Position numbers and translations under genes: made by a program. Below, piece after piece: positions 20,569 to 30,004 of a stretch of DNA of 64,000 bases. Source of the DNA: Seinonella peptonophila (lineage in GTDB: Bacteria > Bacillota > Bacilli > Thermoactinomycetales > Thermoactinomycetaceae); assembly GCF_900129355.1 (NCBI RefSeq), contig NZ_FQVL01000001.1:573753-637752 (forward strand). Direction: 5' to 3'. The first letter of the stretch is position 1. Each line of letters begins with the position of its first letter. The notes below the pieces were generated by a model that was not told the origin of the DNA, did not search any database, and worked only from the letters and a program-made list of their open reading frames with translations.

Positions 20569-21429
20569 ATGAGAAAGAAATGGTTTTTATTCATCACATT
20601 GCTTGGTTTTATAGTGATTGTCAGTGGTTGTTCTGATGATGAAGAATCTAAAAAAGACGGACCAAAGGGGATAACAGCAAAGTCGCAAAAAAACGAAAAA
20701 GTTGATGCTGGTCCACTGCTTCAAAGCGCAGCAGAAAAGCTAAAATCATCACAAGGAAGTGCTTTTTCACTAATCGGAAGCCAACAGCTCTCCCTACAAG
20801 GTGAAGAAAACCCTGCAACCAATCAAATTGACATGACGGGAGAAGAAAAAGGGCAACCTGCAACAATTACACATCTAAACGGGAAAATTAACCAGCAAAA
20901 ACCAATGGAGTTTTATCTAACCAATGGCTATATTTATGAAAAAATTGGAGCTGATCCTTGGACAAAACGAGCAGCCGCTGTGATGCAAAGAAAACCTGCT
21001 GATAGTTTAATATTGGCCAATAAAATTATTGAGGCAATTAAAGGTTTAGCCAACGTCAAAGGAGCAGAAGCAGAGAAGCAAGGGTCTATATATATATTAA
21101 AAATTCCAAAAAAAGTTTTAGACCAAGCATCTCCTTCGTTGTCTCAAGAAATACAGACTTATCAACAAACAGCTTTGGATAGTGAAATTTCAAAGAAAAA
21201 TCCAGGCAAAAAAACAGAAGGTCTTACAATTGATGACATAGGGGCAAAACTAATACTGAATGCAAATACGAAAGAAGTTACCAAAATCACCACAAATTTA
21301 AAAACAACCTTTCAGCTTGATCAACAAACACATGTGATTGAAGAAGATATGGAAAAATCACTTACTGGACCATTATCAAATGATATACAAATCCCAAGTA
21401 ACGCTTCATCAGCACAAGAAATCAAGTAA
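20569..21429 (+). CDS. secreted lipoprotein, DUF6612-like
   Basis: 286 residues. A lipoprotein signal peptide (MRKKWFLFITLLGFIVIV, lipobox VSGC) is followed by a charged linker and a domain of about 230 residues rich in Lys, Gln and Thr. The arrangement resembles the DUF6612/LolA-like lipoproteins of Bacillales, with PMEFYLTNGYIYEK and a late DIGAKLILNANTKEVTKI. The family match is from memory and only moderately certain. The ATG at 20569 follows AAGGAG. A frame from TTG 20554 would include the binding site itself. It has its own terminator and a possible promoter. Role unknown, probably at the cell envelope. Confidence 0.75.
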   Translation: MRKKWFLFITLLGFIVIVSGCSDDEESKKDGPKGITAKSQKNEKVDAGPLLQSAAEKLKSSQGSAFSLIGSQQLSLQGEENPATNQIDMTGEEKGQPATITHLNGKINQQKPMEFYLTNGYIYEKIGADPWTKRAAAVMQRKPADSLILANKIIEAIKGLANVKGAEAEKQGSIYILKIPKKVLDQASPSLSQEIQTYQQTALDSEISKKNPGKKTEGLTIDDIGAKLILNANTKEVTKITTNLKTTFQLDQQTHVIEEDMEKSLTGPLSNDIQIPSNASSAQEIK

Positions 21430-21463
21430 AACAAAAACCTCCATCATGGAGGCTTTGTTTTTA
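21430..21463 (+). terminator. terminator after the lipoprotein gene
   Basis: CCTCCA-TCA-TGGAGG hairpin extended by complementary AAACAAA and TTTGTTT flanks, ending in a T run. Confidence 0.8.
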
Positions 21464-21472
21464 TATGAACAA

Positions 21473-21802
21473 TTAAACAGCTTCTTCAGAAACTTGTCTT
21501 TGTAACATATCAATTTCTGCTTTAGCGGAAAGCAAATCGTGGGCCAGAATTCCTTGCATTTTTTCCACTTTCTCGAATCCCTGACTCATCTCTTCCCTCA
21601 TTGAATCCACAGTGGATTCAAGTTGATCAACTCGACAATTTAGGCTACTTACATCTTGTTTTAGTTCTGCTACTTCCTGTTTTAGTATTGATACATCTTG
21701 TTTTAGTTCAATTACTTCTTGCTTTAGCTCTAGAATCTCAGAATTATTTACTTTTACTGCATCTAATATTTGCTGTAATAACAAATTTTGATCTACTTGC
21801 AT
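21473..21802 (-). CDS. coiled-coil protein with heptad repeats
   Basis: 109 residues, almost entirely helical. Residues about 20-85 are a regular coiled coil built from repeats such as ELKQEVIELKQDVSILKQEV, in which every seventh position is Leu, Ile or Val. The DNA shows the same 21-base period around 21655-21735. The start at 21802 (MQVDQNLLLQQIL) is preceded by AAAGGAG. An upstream frame to 21823 would cover this site. There is no signal peptide or membrane segment. Its function is unknown. The neighbouring gene on the same strand is the beta-helix/AAA protein, but a gap of 127 bases makes co-transcription uncertain. Confidence 0.65.
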   Translation of the reverse strand: MQVDQNLLLQQILDAVKVNNSEILELKQEVIELKQDVSILKQEVAELKQDVSSLNCRVDQLESTVDSMREEMSQGFEKVEKMQGILAHDLLSAKAEIDMLQRQVSEEAV

Positions 21803-21929
21803 GTGATGCGTTCTCCTTTTCATGTATTTCTGGATTAGATGTAGCTGTACTGTCTATAGCTGCGTTGATTGGTATTATTTTACATAAAAGGAGAGGCCAT
21901 GTAAACATATTTTCTGAATTTTCATCGTT

Positions 21930-24233
21930 TTATTTACGTCTTAATCGATCTGCCCACTCTTCATCTTGGGGCAGTAGCATACCTGAATGATCCGTTTCTT
22001 TTAACTGTAAATCAGCTTCAATAATGGTCGTTAACACTTCTTTACTTCGACTTTCTTTCGGTAAACGCGCACAACGCATACTATGCATAATTTTAACCTG
22101 CTTAAAATAATCATATACTCGTCTAGCATGACTTTGTTTTCCTGGGTAATGCCAAATTTTATGCATTTGTTTTACCAACGCAGGTTGAGCTGTTGGATCA
22201 ACATGATAATCCTCATCTTGAGCAATTCGATAAAAAATGAAACTCATTTCTTCAGGTGAATAATCCTCGAAAACAAAAAAGTGTTCAATTTGATTTTTAA
22301 GTGTAGGATACTTGTTAAACCAGCGTTTCGTTTTCATCTCGGTTCCAGAGATGACGAGAATCTTCTTTCGTTCTTGATCTGATAAATACTGCTGAATTAA
22401 TTTCACCCATTGTTGTTCAAGGTTGCTTGAAAAAATCCCTGATAATAATTGATCAATTTCATCAATATAGATCAGTCCGGCTGATGAGTGATTAATAAAC
22501 TGCTCCCAACGATTGATCATCTCATCTTCTTCAAATTGTAACCATGCATTTGGTGTTGTTTCTACAAATCCATCATGATCCAAATAACCCAATTGATATA
22601 AAACAGTGCTGTATAGATGAGCAATTTGCTTCTTTCCGGTATCGACAGGCCCTAGGAATAGAGCATCTAATTTTGGCTTTTCTGTGGTCCGAATCCCCAT
22701 CTGTTTTCGGTCATGCAAATAATCTAAATACATAAAGAGCTCATGAAGTTGTTTTTTTACTTTTTCCTGACCAATTACATTGAGTAATTGCCCTTGAAGC
22801 GTATCCGAAAGAACATGCACAAAGCTTGTTTGGTTTTCAGGTAACTCTTCCTCTTCTTCTACTACTTGCTCATGAGTTGAATCCTTAATTGTAGGATTTC
22901 CAGCTTGAATCATCCAAAGTTTTTCAGTAATCCTGTCCAAGTGACACTGTTCAAAAGTTCCGCGACCATTTTCTGTAACAGCTACTCCAACTAGGCTATC
23001 GAGAATCTTACAATTTACAAATAGAGGATCGGCTACTTGTGTCACATGAATCGCAGCAGCATGTGAAAAGTGAGTAAAATCTGTGTTACGAATGATACCG
23101 CCTGATTTTTGTGCTACATATATACCATGTTGTTTACCATTTGAGAGTTTACAATGTAGTAGATCAAGTCGTGATTGATTAGTGATCGCCACTATACTAG
23201 AGTTAAACCCATACATTTCACAACTTTCAAAAATGCCATTTCCTGCATCCGTACTATGAACCGCCTCTGCATTTCCATCATGAATTTTACAACGAATAAA
23301 TTGAGGATGTGCTTTTGTAAAGATAAAAATAGCTGCTGCTGTTGCAAAGCCGTACATTTCGCAATCCTCGATCAATCCGCTGCTCTCTCCTTCAAAAAGA
23401 AAGGCTCCCCCTTTACAATCGTGAAAAACACAATTTGCAAACTGTGGATGTGATCGATTATTAATCCTGACAGCAGGTAACTCTTCCCCAAAGCCAAAAA
23501 AACGGCATTCTTCAAAGTGCCCTCTTCCTTCATCGATGGCGACACCACTTTCCAAACCATCATGAATCTTACAACGAATAAACTGAGGGTTACCACCCAA
23601 GATCCCCACCGCTGGACTATAATGAAATCCAAATAAATTGCATTCTTCAAAGAGACCTTCTCCACGGTGTTCAATATAGACTCCATAGCTTTCTAGTCCA
23701 GTAAAAACACAACGTCGAAATACAGGATTCCCTTTGATGACCATCACTGCTGCTAAATCACCATCGCTGGATAACTCACAATCCTCAAAAAGAATTTTTC
23801 CAGTTCCACGTGTTTCAACTGCTGTACTTCTTTTACTATACAACTCGCAATTTCGAAAAATGGGCTCTGCCTCATCACCAGTAATTTTAATAGCAGGGCT
23901 TGTTCTTGATTCAATCCGACATCCCTCTGCAACCAATGCCCCTTGTGAAATGGCGACGACTTCTTTCTGTCCTAACCATGATTGACGAATCGTTATGTTT
24001 TTCATTACCGCATAACCAGTCTTCATCGTAATGGTTGATTCACGGTTTCCTTGAATCACAACCTTTTCCATATCACCGATTCCAACAAGCTGTACATATT
24101 TATGAAAATGAATCTCTTCTTTATAAAGGCCAGGTTCAATTTCAATCACACTTCCTGCAGGAGCTTGGTCAATCGCTTCTTGAATACTGCGATTCTTGGA
24201 AAATAGTTTACGCGAGACACGAATCGTACTCAT
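21930..24233 (-). CDS. right-handed beta-helix protein fused to a degenerate CbxX/SpoVK-like AAA domain
   Basis: 767 residues. Residues about 20-450 are a parallel beta-helix made of roughly 22-residue rungs with recurring patterns such as NPQFIRCKIHDG, LFEECNLFGF and GIFESCEMYGF (pectate-lyase-like, without catalytic assignment). An acidic linker (EEEEELPE) leads to an AAA+ domain of the CbxX/EccA/SpoVK class (about 480-740). Walker A is altered to GPVDTGKKQ, with Lys where Ser/Thr should be. Walker B YIDEIDQLLSGIF is intact. The usual NPGLxSRF arginine finger is replaced by YPTLKNQIEHFF. The ATG at 24233 has GGAGG ten bases upstream. The domain pair occurs in actinobacteria to my knowledge. 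Function unknown. Confidence 0.8.
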   Translation of the reverse strand: MSTIRVSRKLFSKNRSIQEAIDQAPAGSVIEIEPGLYKEEIHFHKYVQLVGIGDMEKVVIQGNRESTITMKTGYAVMKNITIRQSWLGQKEVVAISQGALVAEGCRIESRTSPAIKITGDEAEPIFRNCELYSKRSTAVETRGTGKILFEDCELSSDGDLAAVMVIKGNPVFRRCVFTGLESYGVYIEHRGEGLFEECNLFGFHYSPAVGILGGNPQFIRCKIHDGLESGVAIDEGRGHFEECRFFGFGEELPAVRINNRSHPQFANCVFHDCKGGAFLFEGESSGLIEDCEMYGFATAAAIFIFTKAHPQFIRCKIHDGNAEAVHSTDAGNGIFESCEMYGFNSSIVAITNQSRLDLLHCKLSNGKQHGIYVAQKSGGIIRNTDFTHFSHAAAIHVTQVADPLFVNCKILDSLVGVAVTENGRGTFEQCHLDRITEKLWMIQAGNPTIKDSTHEQVVEEEEELPENQTSFVHVLSDTLQGQLLNVIGQEKVKKQLHELFMYLDYLHDRKQMGIRTTEKPKLDALFLGPVDTGKKQIAHLYSTVLYQLGYLDHDGFVETTPNAWLQFEEDEMINRWEQFINHSSAGLIYIDEIDQLLSGIFSSNLEQQWVKLIQQYLSDQERKKILVISGTEMKTKRWFNKYPTLKNQIEHFFVFEDYSPEEMSFIFYRIAQDEDYHVDPTAQPALVKQMHKIWHYPGKQSHARRVYDYFKQVKIMHSMRCARLPKESRSKEVLTTIIEADLQLKETDHSGMLLPQDEEWADRLRRK

Positions 24234-24406
24234 GCTCTTTCCACCCTCCTCTAACCATATTTCTCTGCATGCAACTGGCATATTAAAAATAAATGATTTC
24301 TATATGATTTATCTATTTAATCATTCTACCAAACTTTTATAATCCCTGTTTCATTGCAGTAAAATATTGAAAAGGTAGAAAGGTAACCATAAATAATTGA
24401 AGTAGT

Positions 24407-24919
24407 CTAATATTGGATCAATGAGAATATATCAATATTCTCTAATTGATCTCTGCCATTTAGATATAGAAGTTCAATTAAGAAAGCAGTACCTACAACT
24501 TGGCCATTTAATTGCTTGATCAGATCAACTGTTGCCTTTACAGTTCCTCCAGTCGCTAAAAGATCATCCGCGATTAATATTCGTGAACCTGGGCGAATTG
24601 CATCCCGATGAATGGATAAACGATCCTGTCGATATTCCAAATCATAAACAACTTCTACTGTTTCAGCAGGTAACTTACCTGGCTTACGAACAGGTATAAA
24701 TCCAACTCCAAGCGCATACGCAAGAGGAGCGCCAATCACAAATCCACGCGCCTCAGGCCCGACTATTGCATCTACTTTCTTATCTGATGCATATTTCACA
24801 AGTTCATCTATTGCTTGATGATATGCCTCTCCATCCTTTAAAAGAGTTGTAATATCTTTAAATTGAACGCCTGGTGTAGGAAAGTCGAGAATCTCGCGAA
24901 TCTTTGTCTTGAAATCCAT
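24407..24919 (-). CDS. apt: adenine phosphoribosyltransferase
   Basis: 170 residues, normal length. Salvages adenine with PRPP to AMP in the cytoplasm. The family opening [20 protein letters not shown], the stretch [20 protein letters not shown] and the PRPP-binding loop [16 protein letters not shown] are intact. Its start lies 62 bases inside the end of recJ, the typical Firmicutes arrangement, and a GGAG-containing site is within recJ. In many Bacillales relA follows apt. Here the next gene on the strand is instead the beta-helix/AAA gene. Confidence 0.95.
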   Translation of the reverse strand: MDFKTKIREILDFPTPGVQFKDITTLLKDGEAYHQAIDELVKYASDKKVDAIVGPEARGFVIGAPLAYALGVGFIPVRKPGKLPAETVEVVYDLEYRQDRLSIHRDAIRPGSRILIADDLLATGGTVKATVDLIKQLNGQVVGTAFLIELLYLNGRDQLENIDIFSLIQY

Positions 24920-27260
24920 ATAAAAACTCCTCCTGTAGCAATGAAAAAAGATATTTACACAGCTCTTGATAAGAAGAATAGATTAAACGCTCTCCCACTT
25001 TCTCTCTATTTAAGTGCTGTAGATAGATCGATGAATCATGTAAAGAACGTTTAGGTGGTTCGGATACAACATGAAACAATCCTGCTTTTCGTTCAATAAA
25101 CCCGAGCTCTTCAAACACTTGAAAGATCAGACGAATTAATTTAATGGATAACCCTGTCCGTTTCTCAAGCGATTGCATAATTCTATGTTCAAATGGAAAA
25201 GAGGGTTGGCTCAGAATTGTTTGGTACAATAACTTAAAATGATCTCTAGTTGGAGCTGGAAGCAATGCTTGTTCAAATGATTGGTCTCCATATAAGAAAT
25301 AGAAACGTTCAACATGTGATAGATAAGTTAAACTCTTACTAAATTGATCTAATCGCTCTGGTGGATCTACATAAGCGACAGCAGAAAAGAGTAACCATTC
25401 TTTGTCCTCTACACTCTCTTGATCTAATTCCTGCCAGTCAATTTTTTCCCCTACCCACTTCTTCCAATAATAAGAATTTGCGGAGCCGATGAGTATACAG
25501 CTTTCTTTATGTAAACTTTCCAATTGTCTTTTTATCATTCGGTTTCCACGCCAGTCAAACACTTGACGATGTGGAATTTTCATATCATGAATGAGCAACT
25601 GTGGAGACTTTCGTCCATTCCATTCATTCACTTGTAATTCACCAATCACTTCTACCTGCGCATGTGGTGTCATCTGTTCAGCTAATTCAGCTTTTCGAAA
25701 CCCAATCGCTTCAAGTCTATGTTTTTCGTTTTGCAATGATAACTTAATGGTATCTTTATAAGCACCAATCACTTGTAAATTGGCAATGGTTGCATCATTC
25801 ACTTGAAAGCGAGGAGTTGGATTATCAACACCAAAGGGAGCTAGACGATCTAGTTGTTCAATAAAATGAAGGTCAATATCTCTTATTGATAGTTCAGCGT
25901 CTACATCAACCAATGGAATCCTATCTTCAGGCTTTAATCTTTCACGGGTATATTCAGCTAATGACTGGTGAAACGCTTGGATTTCAGATTGTTCCAACGT
26001 CATCCCTGCTGCCATTGTATGACCACCAAAGTTAAGCAAATGTTGCTTTACCTGTGTTAAAGCTTGATAAAGGTCAAAACCTGGTATACTCCGGGCAGAT
26101 CCTTTGGCAAGCCCTGTCTCTTCATCGATCCCTAATACAATAGTAGGACGATGAAAAGCTTCAACTAGCCGTGAAGCAACAATCCCAACAACACCTACGT
26201 TCCAACCGCTTTTCGCAACTACAATAAAATGATGATGACTTTCAAGGTTGCTTTCAATTTCTTCAGTTGCTTCTAATACAATTTGCCGCACGAGATTTTG
26301 TCGCTCTTGATTTAGCTCCTGTAAACTCTCAGCAATCTGATTTGCTTTAGACCCATCTTCAGTTATCATCAATTCTGCTGCTTGTGTAGCTGATTGTAAA
26401 CGTCCACATGCATTAATTCTTGGACCCAGTACATAACCGACATGATGTGAAGTAATCGCTTCCTCTATCCCAGCTACCTTTGCTAAAACATGCAACCCTA
26501 CATGTTTCTTCTTATTTAACTGCTGTAATCCCCAAGTAGCAAGAATGCGGTTTTCTCCGACAAGCGGTACTAAATCAGCTATGGTTCCCACTGCTACCAT
26601 ATCCAACAATTCTTCTGGTACGCGTTCTAATAAAGCCGTTGCTAGTTTAAAAGCAACGCCTACCCCTGCCAGTTTTTTAAATGGATATGTACATCCGGGT
26701 TGCTTTGGATTAATGACCGCATAAGCATCAGGTATGATTGCTGGAGGCTCATGGTGGTCGGTTATAATTAGATCCAGCCCTAAGGATCTAGCATAGTTAG
26801 CTTCTTCGACTGCACTGATACCTGTATCTACAGTAATGATCAGCCGTGCTCCCTTTTGATGACATTCTGATAACGCCTCTTTATGTAAACCATATCCTTC
26901 TAAAAAACGGTTTGGAATATAATAATCTACATCTACATCTAAAAGTCGAAACAATCGCACCATCAAGCCCGTACTACTCACACCATCAGCATCATAATCT
27001 CCATAAATGATAATCTTCTCTTTATGTTCTATCGCTTGACGAATTCGAGTAATCGCACACTCCATTCCTTTTAGTAAATATGGATCGTATAATCGATCTA
27101 ATGAGGGAGCAAGAAAATCCTCTACCTCTTCTACTGTTTGACAGCCTCGTTGATGCAAAATTTGTGCAACAATTGGATGTATTTGCAAACGATCAACGAA
27201 CTGTTCAGTCCATTGCGGATCATAAGACTGTTGTTGCCATCGCATTCGTGCATGCAACAA
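24858..27260 (-). CDS. recJ: single-stranded-DNA-specific 5'-3' exonuclease RecJ
   Basis: 800 residues, full length. DHH-family exonuclease used in recombination and repair. Motifs: [67 protein letters not shown], and the DHHA1 segment [12 protein letters not shown], followed by an OB-fold region and a long C-terminal domain as in other Bacillales. The start appears to be TTG at 27260, eight bases after GGGGG. An ATG lies five codons later. It overlaps apt and is 47 bases downstream of secF, with a hairpin between them. Confidence 0.93.
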   Translation of the reverse strand: MLHARMRWQQQSYDPQWTEQFVDRLQIHPIVAQILHQRGCQTVEEVEDFLAPSLDRLYDPYLLKGMECAITRIRQAIEHKEKIIIYGDYDADGVSSTGLMVRLFRLLDVDVDYYIPNRFLEGYGLHKEALSECHQKGARLIITVDTGISAVEEANYARSLGLDLIITDHHEPPAIIPDAYAVINPKQPGCTYPFKKLAGVGVAFKLATALLERVPEELLDMVAVGTIADLVPLVGENRILATWGLQQLNKKKHVGLHVLAKVAGIEEAITSHHVGYVLGPRINACGRLQSATQAAELMITEDGSKANQIAESLQELNQERQNLVRQIVLEATEEIESNLESHHHFIVVAKSGWNVGVVGIVASRLVEAFHRPTIVLGIDEETGLAKGSARSIPGFDLYQALTQVKQHLLNFGGHTMAAGMTLEQSEIQAFHQSLAEYTRERLKPEDRIPLVDVDAELSIRDIDLHFIEQLDRLAPFGVDNPTPRFQVNDATIANLQVIGAYKDTIKLSLQNEKHRLEAIGFRKAELAEQMTPHAQVEVIGELQVNEWNGRKSPQLLIHDMKIPHRQVFDWRGNRMIKRQLESLHKESCILIGSANSYYWKKWVGEKIDWQELDQESVEDKEWLLFSAVAYVDPPERLDQFSKSLTYLSHVERFYFLYGDQSFEQALLPAPTRDHFKLLYQTILSQPSFPFEHRIMQSLEKRTGLSIKLIRLIFQVFEELGFIERKAGLFHVVSEPPKRSLHDSSIYLQHLNREKVGERLIYSSYQELCKYLFSLLQEEFLYGFQDKDSRDSRLSYTRRSI

Positions 27261-27283
27261 TTTTCACACCCCCTTTAACTTGG

Positions 27284-27304
27284 GCGTCCCATTTGATGGG
27301 ACGC
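27284..27304. other. intergenic hairpin between secF and recJ
   Basis: GCGTCCCA and TGGGACGC, eight pairs with a five-base loop. No T run follows on the minus strand, so it is not a standard terminator. An mRNA-processing or stabilising hairpin is possible. Confidence 0.5.
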
Positions 27305-27307
27305 TGT

Positions 27308-28210
27308 TTAGCTTGCAAGCTTTTCTTTTCCCTTCTTCATCGAATGCCATTTCCAGTAAATCCAAATTTGGCTTGCAACAAAGATAGACGAGTATGCACC
27401 AGAAATTAATCCAAAGAGTAAGGCAAGGGAGAAGTTACTAATACTTTCGCCACCAAATAAGTAAAGCATCACTGATGCAAAGACAACCGTTAGTACTGTA
27501 TTAATTGACCGGACAAGTGTATGATGCAATCCTTCATTCACTACACGAACTAAATCTTCCCATTTCTTAGGCTGAATACGTTCAACTTGCTCACGAATCC
27601 GATCAAAGATCACAATGGTGTCATTTACCGAATATCCTACGATCGTCAATATGGCCGCAATAAAGACAACATCAACTTCTAATCGCAAAACGGAAAACAT
27701 ACCTACCGTAAAAATAACGTCATACAATAAAGAGATAACTGCTGCTATTGCAAAACGATACTCAAATCGAATCGTTACATAAATAATGATCGCCAATGAA
27801 GCAACTAGTACAGAAATGATAGCGTTTTTCGCTAGTTCCCGACCAATGATTGGGTCTACAACTTGCTCTTGTATCCCAATTTCTTTTTTATGTATCTGAG
27901 AAAATTTTCCTTTAATTTTTTGTACCTGCTCCTTAGATAAAACCTGATCTGTGCGGAAGATAAGCAAATCTTGTTCCGCGCCACCCACACGAACATTCGG
28001 ATGTTTATATCCTAAGTCTGTTAAAATCTTTTTCTCTTTTTCAACATCTAACTTCTTGCCTACTGCTATATCCAAACGAGAACCACTTTGAAAATCAATC
28101 CCTAAATTCAGACCTTGAATAAATAATGAGACCATACTAAGTACAACCACAATTCCTGATAGAAGAAAAAACAGCTTACTTCTTTTCACAAAATCAAACT
28201 TATAAGTCAC
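27308..28210 (-). CDS. secF: protein translocase subunit SecF
   Basis: 300 residues with six hydrophobic segments and the large external loop between the first two. It is part of the SecDF complex, which helps pull exported proteins out of SecYEG using the proton gradient. GLNLGIDFQSGSRLDI, VGYSVNDTIVIFDRIRE and the final TLVRSINTVLTVV region are typical. The start is ambiguous: ATG 28219 directly abuts the GAGAGG site, whereas GTG 28210 is nine bases away and is preferred. It overlaps the secD end. B. subtilis has a single fused SecDF, so the split is a difference. Confidence 0.93.
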   Translation of the reverse strand: MTYKFDFVKRSKLFFLLSGIVVVLSMVSLFIQGLNLGIDFQSGSRLDIAVGKKLDVEKEKKILTDLGYKHPNVRVGGAEQDLLIFRTDQVLSKEQVQKIKGKFSQIHKKEIGIQEQVVDPIIGRELAKNAIISVLVASLAIIIYVTIRFEYRFAIAAVISLLYDVIFTVGMFSVLRLEVDVVFIAAILTIVGYSVNDTIVIFDRIREQVERIQPKKWEDLVRVVNEGLHHTLVRSINTVLTVVFASVMLYLFGGESISNFSLALLFGLISGAYSSIFVASQIWIYWKWHSMKKGKEKLAS

Positions 28211-29432
28211 TAATCTCATCCTCTCTTACAGCGAACCAGCTTGGTTGTTTAAATAAATTAGAACGCACTAATAAATTGATCAACAACCTAGATAAGGCAA
28301 CGGCTGTAATAAAGCTCACTATGATCCCTGCGATCAATGAGACGGCAAATCCCTTCACACCCGCCGTTCCAAAGATGATGAGTATGATACCAGCAATAAT
28401 CGTCGTTAAATTGGCATCAACAATTGTTAAGAATGAACGACTCGAACCTGATCGAATGGCGACTGGTACACTTTTGCCATGTCTTAACTCGTCACGAATT
28501 CTCTCACTCATAATAATATTCGCATCGACAGCCATCCCCACGCCTAATATAAAAGCGGCTATTCCTGGAAGTGTAAGGGTTACATGTAGAAGCGAGAAGA
28601 CTAACAGAACGAGATAGGCATAAGAAATCAAAGTTAAAACTGCTACAAAACCTGGCAATCGATAATATCCAATGACAAAAATAAAAATTAATAAAATCGC
28701 ATATAGACCAGCTTTTAAACTCTCTTTTAGAGATGCGGCACCTAAACTAGCATCTACGGAGTAACTTTGTACTTCTTTTAATTTAATCGGCAGGGCACCA
28801 GCATTTAGTAGATCGGCTAATTCTTGAGCTTCTTCCACTGTTTTTGAACCTGTTATTGTTGCAACTCCGCCAGGAATCGCCCCTTGAACAACAGGTGAGC
28901 TCAACATGGTCTGATCTAAGAAAATAGGCATTGGTTGACCTACCAACTTTTTCGTCAAATCTTCAAACTTCTTCGCATCTTTTAATTCAATGACAACAGC
29001 AGGTCGACCTTGCTGATCATAATCTACCTTTGCTTTGTTCTGTTTTAAATCGCTACCTTTTATCAAGATTTGTTTACCTGTGGGATCTCGAAAAGTGAGA
29101 TGAGCAGGTTTCCCAATGATCTCACGAGCCTTTTTCGGATCTTTAACACCTGCGAGCTGAACCCGAATGCGGCTAGGTGGCTCAATTGTAATATCTGGTT
29201 CACTCACTCCAATAATATCAATCCGATTTCGAATTGCACTTGCAGCATCATTTAAAGTTGCAGTTGTGATCTTCTGTCCTTTTTCAGCTTGGTAGAGGAC
29301 TTCAAACCCTCCTTGCAGATCCAAACCTTTTGTGATCGTTCCCCATATTGTTGTTGTGGTAGTGGCGACAACCGCTAAGATCACAACAACTAATAAAAGA
29401 AAGACGAAAAGTCGCCCCTTGTGAACTTTCAT
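28200..29432 (-). CDS. secD: protein translocase subunit SecD
   Basis: 410 residues. First transmembrane helix, a large external domain beginning KGLDLQGGFEVLYQ, and five more membrane helices with FILGVGMAVDANIIMSERIRDE. It partners with SecF in the membrane. The ATG at 29432 (MKVHKGRLFVFLL) is six bases after GGGAGG and is chosen over a 15-codon longer frame. The gene overlaps secF by about ten bases. It is the first gene of the secD-secF-recJ-apt run. Confidence 0.94.
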   Translation of the reverse strand: MKVHKGRLFVFLLLVVVILAVVATTTTTIWGTITKGLDLQGGFEVLYQAEKGQKITTATLNDAASAIRNRIDIIGVSEPDITIEPPSRIRVQLAGVKDPKKAREIIGKPAHLTFRDPTGKQILIKGSDLKQNKAKVDYDQQGRPAVVIELKDAKKFEDLTKKLVGQPMPIFLDQTMLSSPVVQGAIPGGVATITGSKTVEEAQELADLLNAGALPIKLKEVQSYSVDASLGAASLKESLKAGLYAILLIFIFVIGYYRLPGFVAVLTLISYAYLVLLVFSLLHVTLTLPGIAAFILGVGMAVDANIIMSERIRDELRHGKSVPVAIRSGSSRSFLTIVDANLTTIIAGIILIIFGTAGVKGFAVSLIAGIIVSFITAVALSRLLINLLVRSNLFKQPSWFAVREDEISDL

Positions 29433-29547
29433 TCTGATCCTCCCTTTATCCATCCTCAAACTTTCAAATTCATTCATTATGTATTAAAGCCAGATAGTTT
29501 TCATTATCTCCTTCACCTAATGCCTCTGTCAATTCTCTACATGTGAA

Positions 29548-29582
29548 CAAAAAAAGACCCGCTCGTCTACAAAGTACGGGTC
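29548..29582 (-). terminator. terminator after comN
   Basis: On the minus strand GACCCG-loop-CGGGTC followed by eight T residues, six bases after the comN stop. Confidence 0.8.
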
Positions 29583-29587
29583 TAGAA

Positions 29588-29878
29588 TTATTTTGTTTTA
29601 TAGACGCTAAGCATAAGCCAATTCATAAATCGATTCGCTTTCAGAGACATAATATCATTTACTAAACGATTTAAACGTGGCCACCCTCGACGATATCCTT
29701 CTGACACACATGCCCAAATTTGCTCCCCTGTTACATCCTCATAACCGTACATACGAAATTCTTCAGCTTTACTATTACAAAGATCCTCAATACATGTCAT
29801 CAATTCATCTTCTCGGAGCAACTCCACTTCCTCGTGTCTATGTAATCGATTAATTGATTTTACTTTTCCACTAGCCAA
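29588..29878 (-). CDS. comN: post-transcriptional regulator ComN (YrzD family)
   Basis: 96 residues after choosing the TTG at 29878, which lies seven bases from AGGAGG. The frame continues upstream to 30016, but that part is unlike the family and overlaps spoVB. The protein has LCNSKAEEFRMYGYEDVTGEQIWACV and WPRLNRLVNDIMSLKANRFMNWL, the conserved pattern of the small ComN proteins. In B. subtilis ComN acts on comE mRNA. The gene sits between secDF and spoVB, its expected neighbourhood, and is divergent from spoVB. Confidence 0.85.
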   Translation of the reverse strand: MASGKVKSINRLHRHEEVELLREDELMTCIEDLCNSKAEEFRMYGYEDVTGEQIWACVSEGYRRGWPRLNRLVNDIMSLKANRFMNWLMLSVYKTK

Positions 29879-30004
29879 TGCAAAACCTCCTACGCTTTTT
29901 TGCCAAATTCTAATTTGTATTCCTACACATTTGTCATGGAAGTAACGGACAAGACATAGAGATAGATTGTGAGCATAACAGACCGAAGGGGGGATAATGG
30001 GCTG

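Noticed and set aside
21657-21735. Possible CRISPR-like or tandem repeat array
   Set aside because: The 21-base period is fully explained by coiled-coil heptads, and there are no spacers.
21601-21990. Plus-strand frame including a hydrophobic stretch (AVLSIAALIGIILH) between the coiled-coil and beta-helix genes
   Set aside because: Most of it is the antisense of the coiled-coil repeats, and no start codon with a ribosome binding site precedes the hydrophobic part. A decayed gene fragment cannot be excluded.
29556-29582. Third copy of the repeat end motif (CTACAAAGT)
   Set aside because: It is the loop of an ordinary terminator. No second hairpin or core is nearby.
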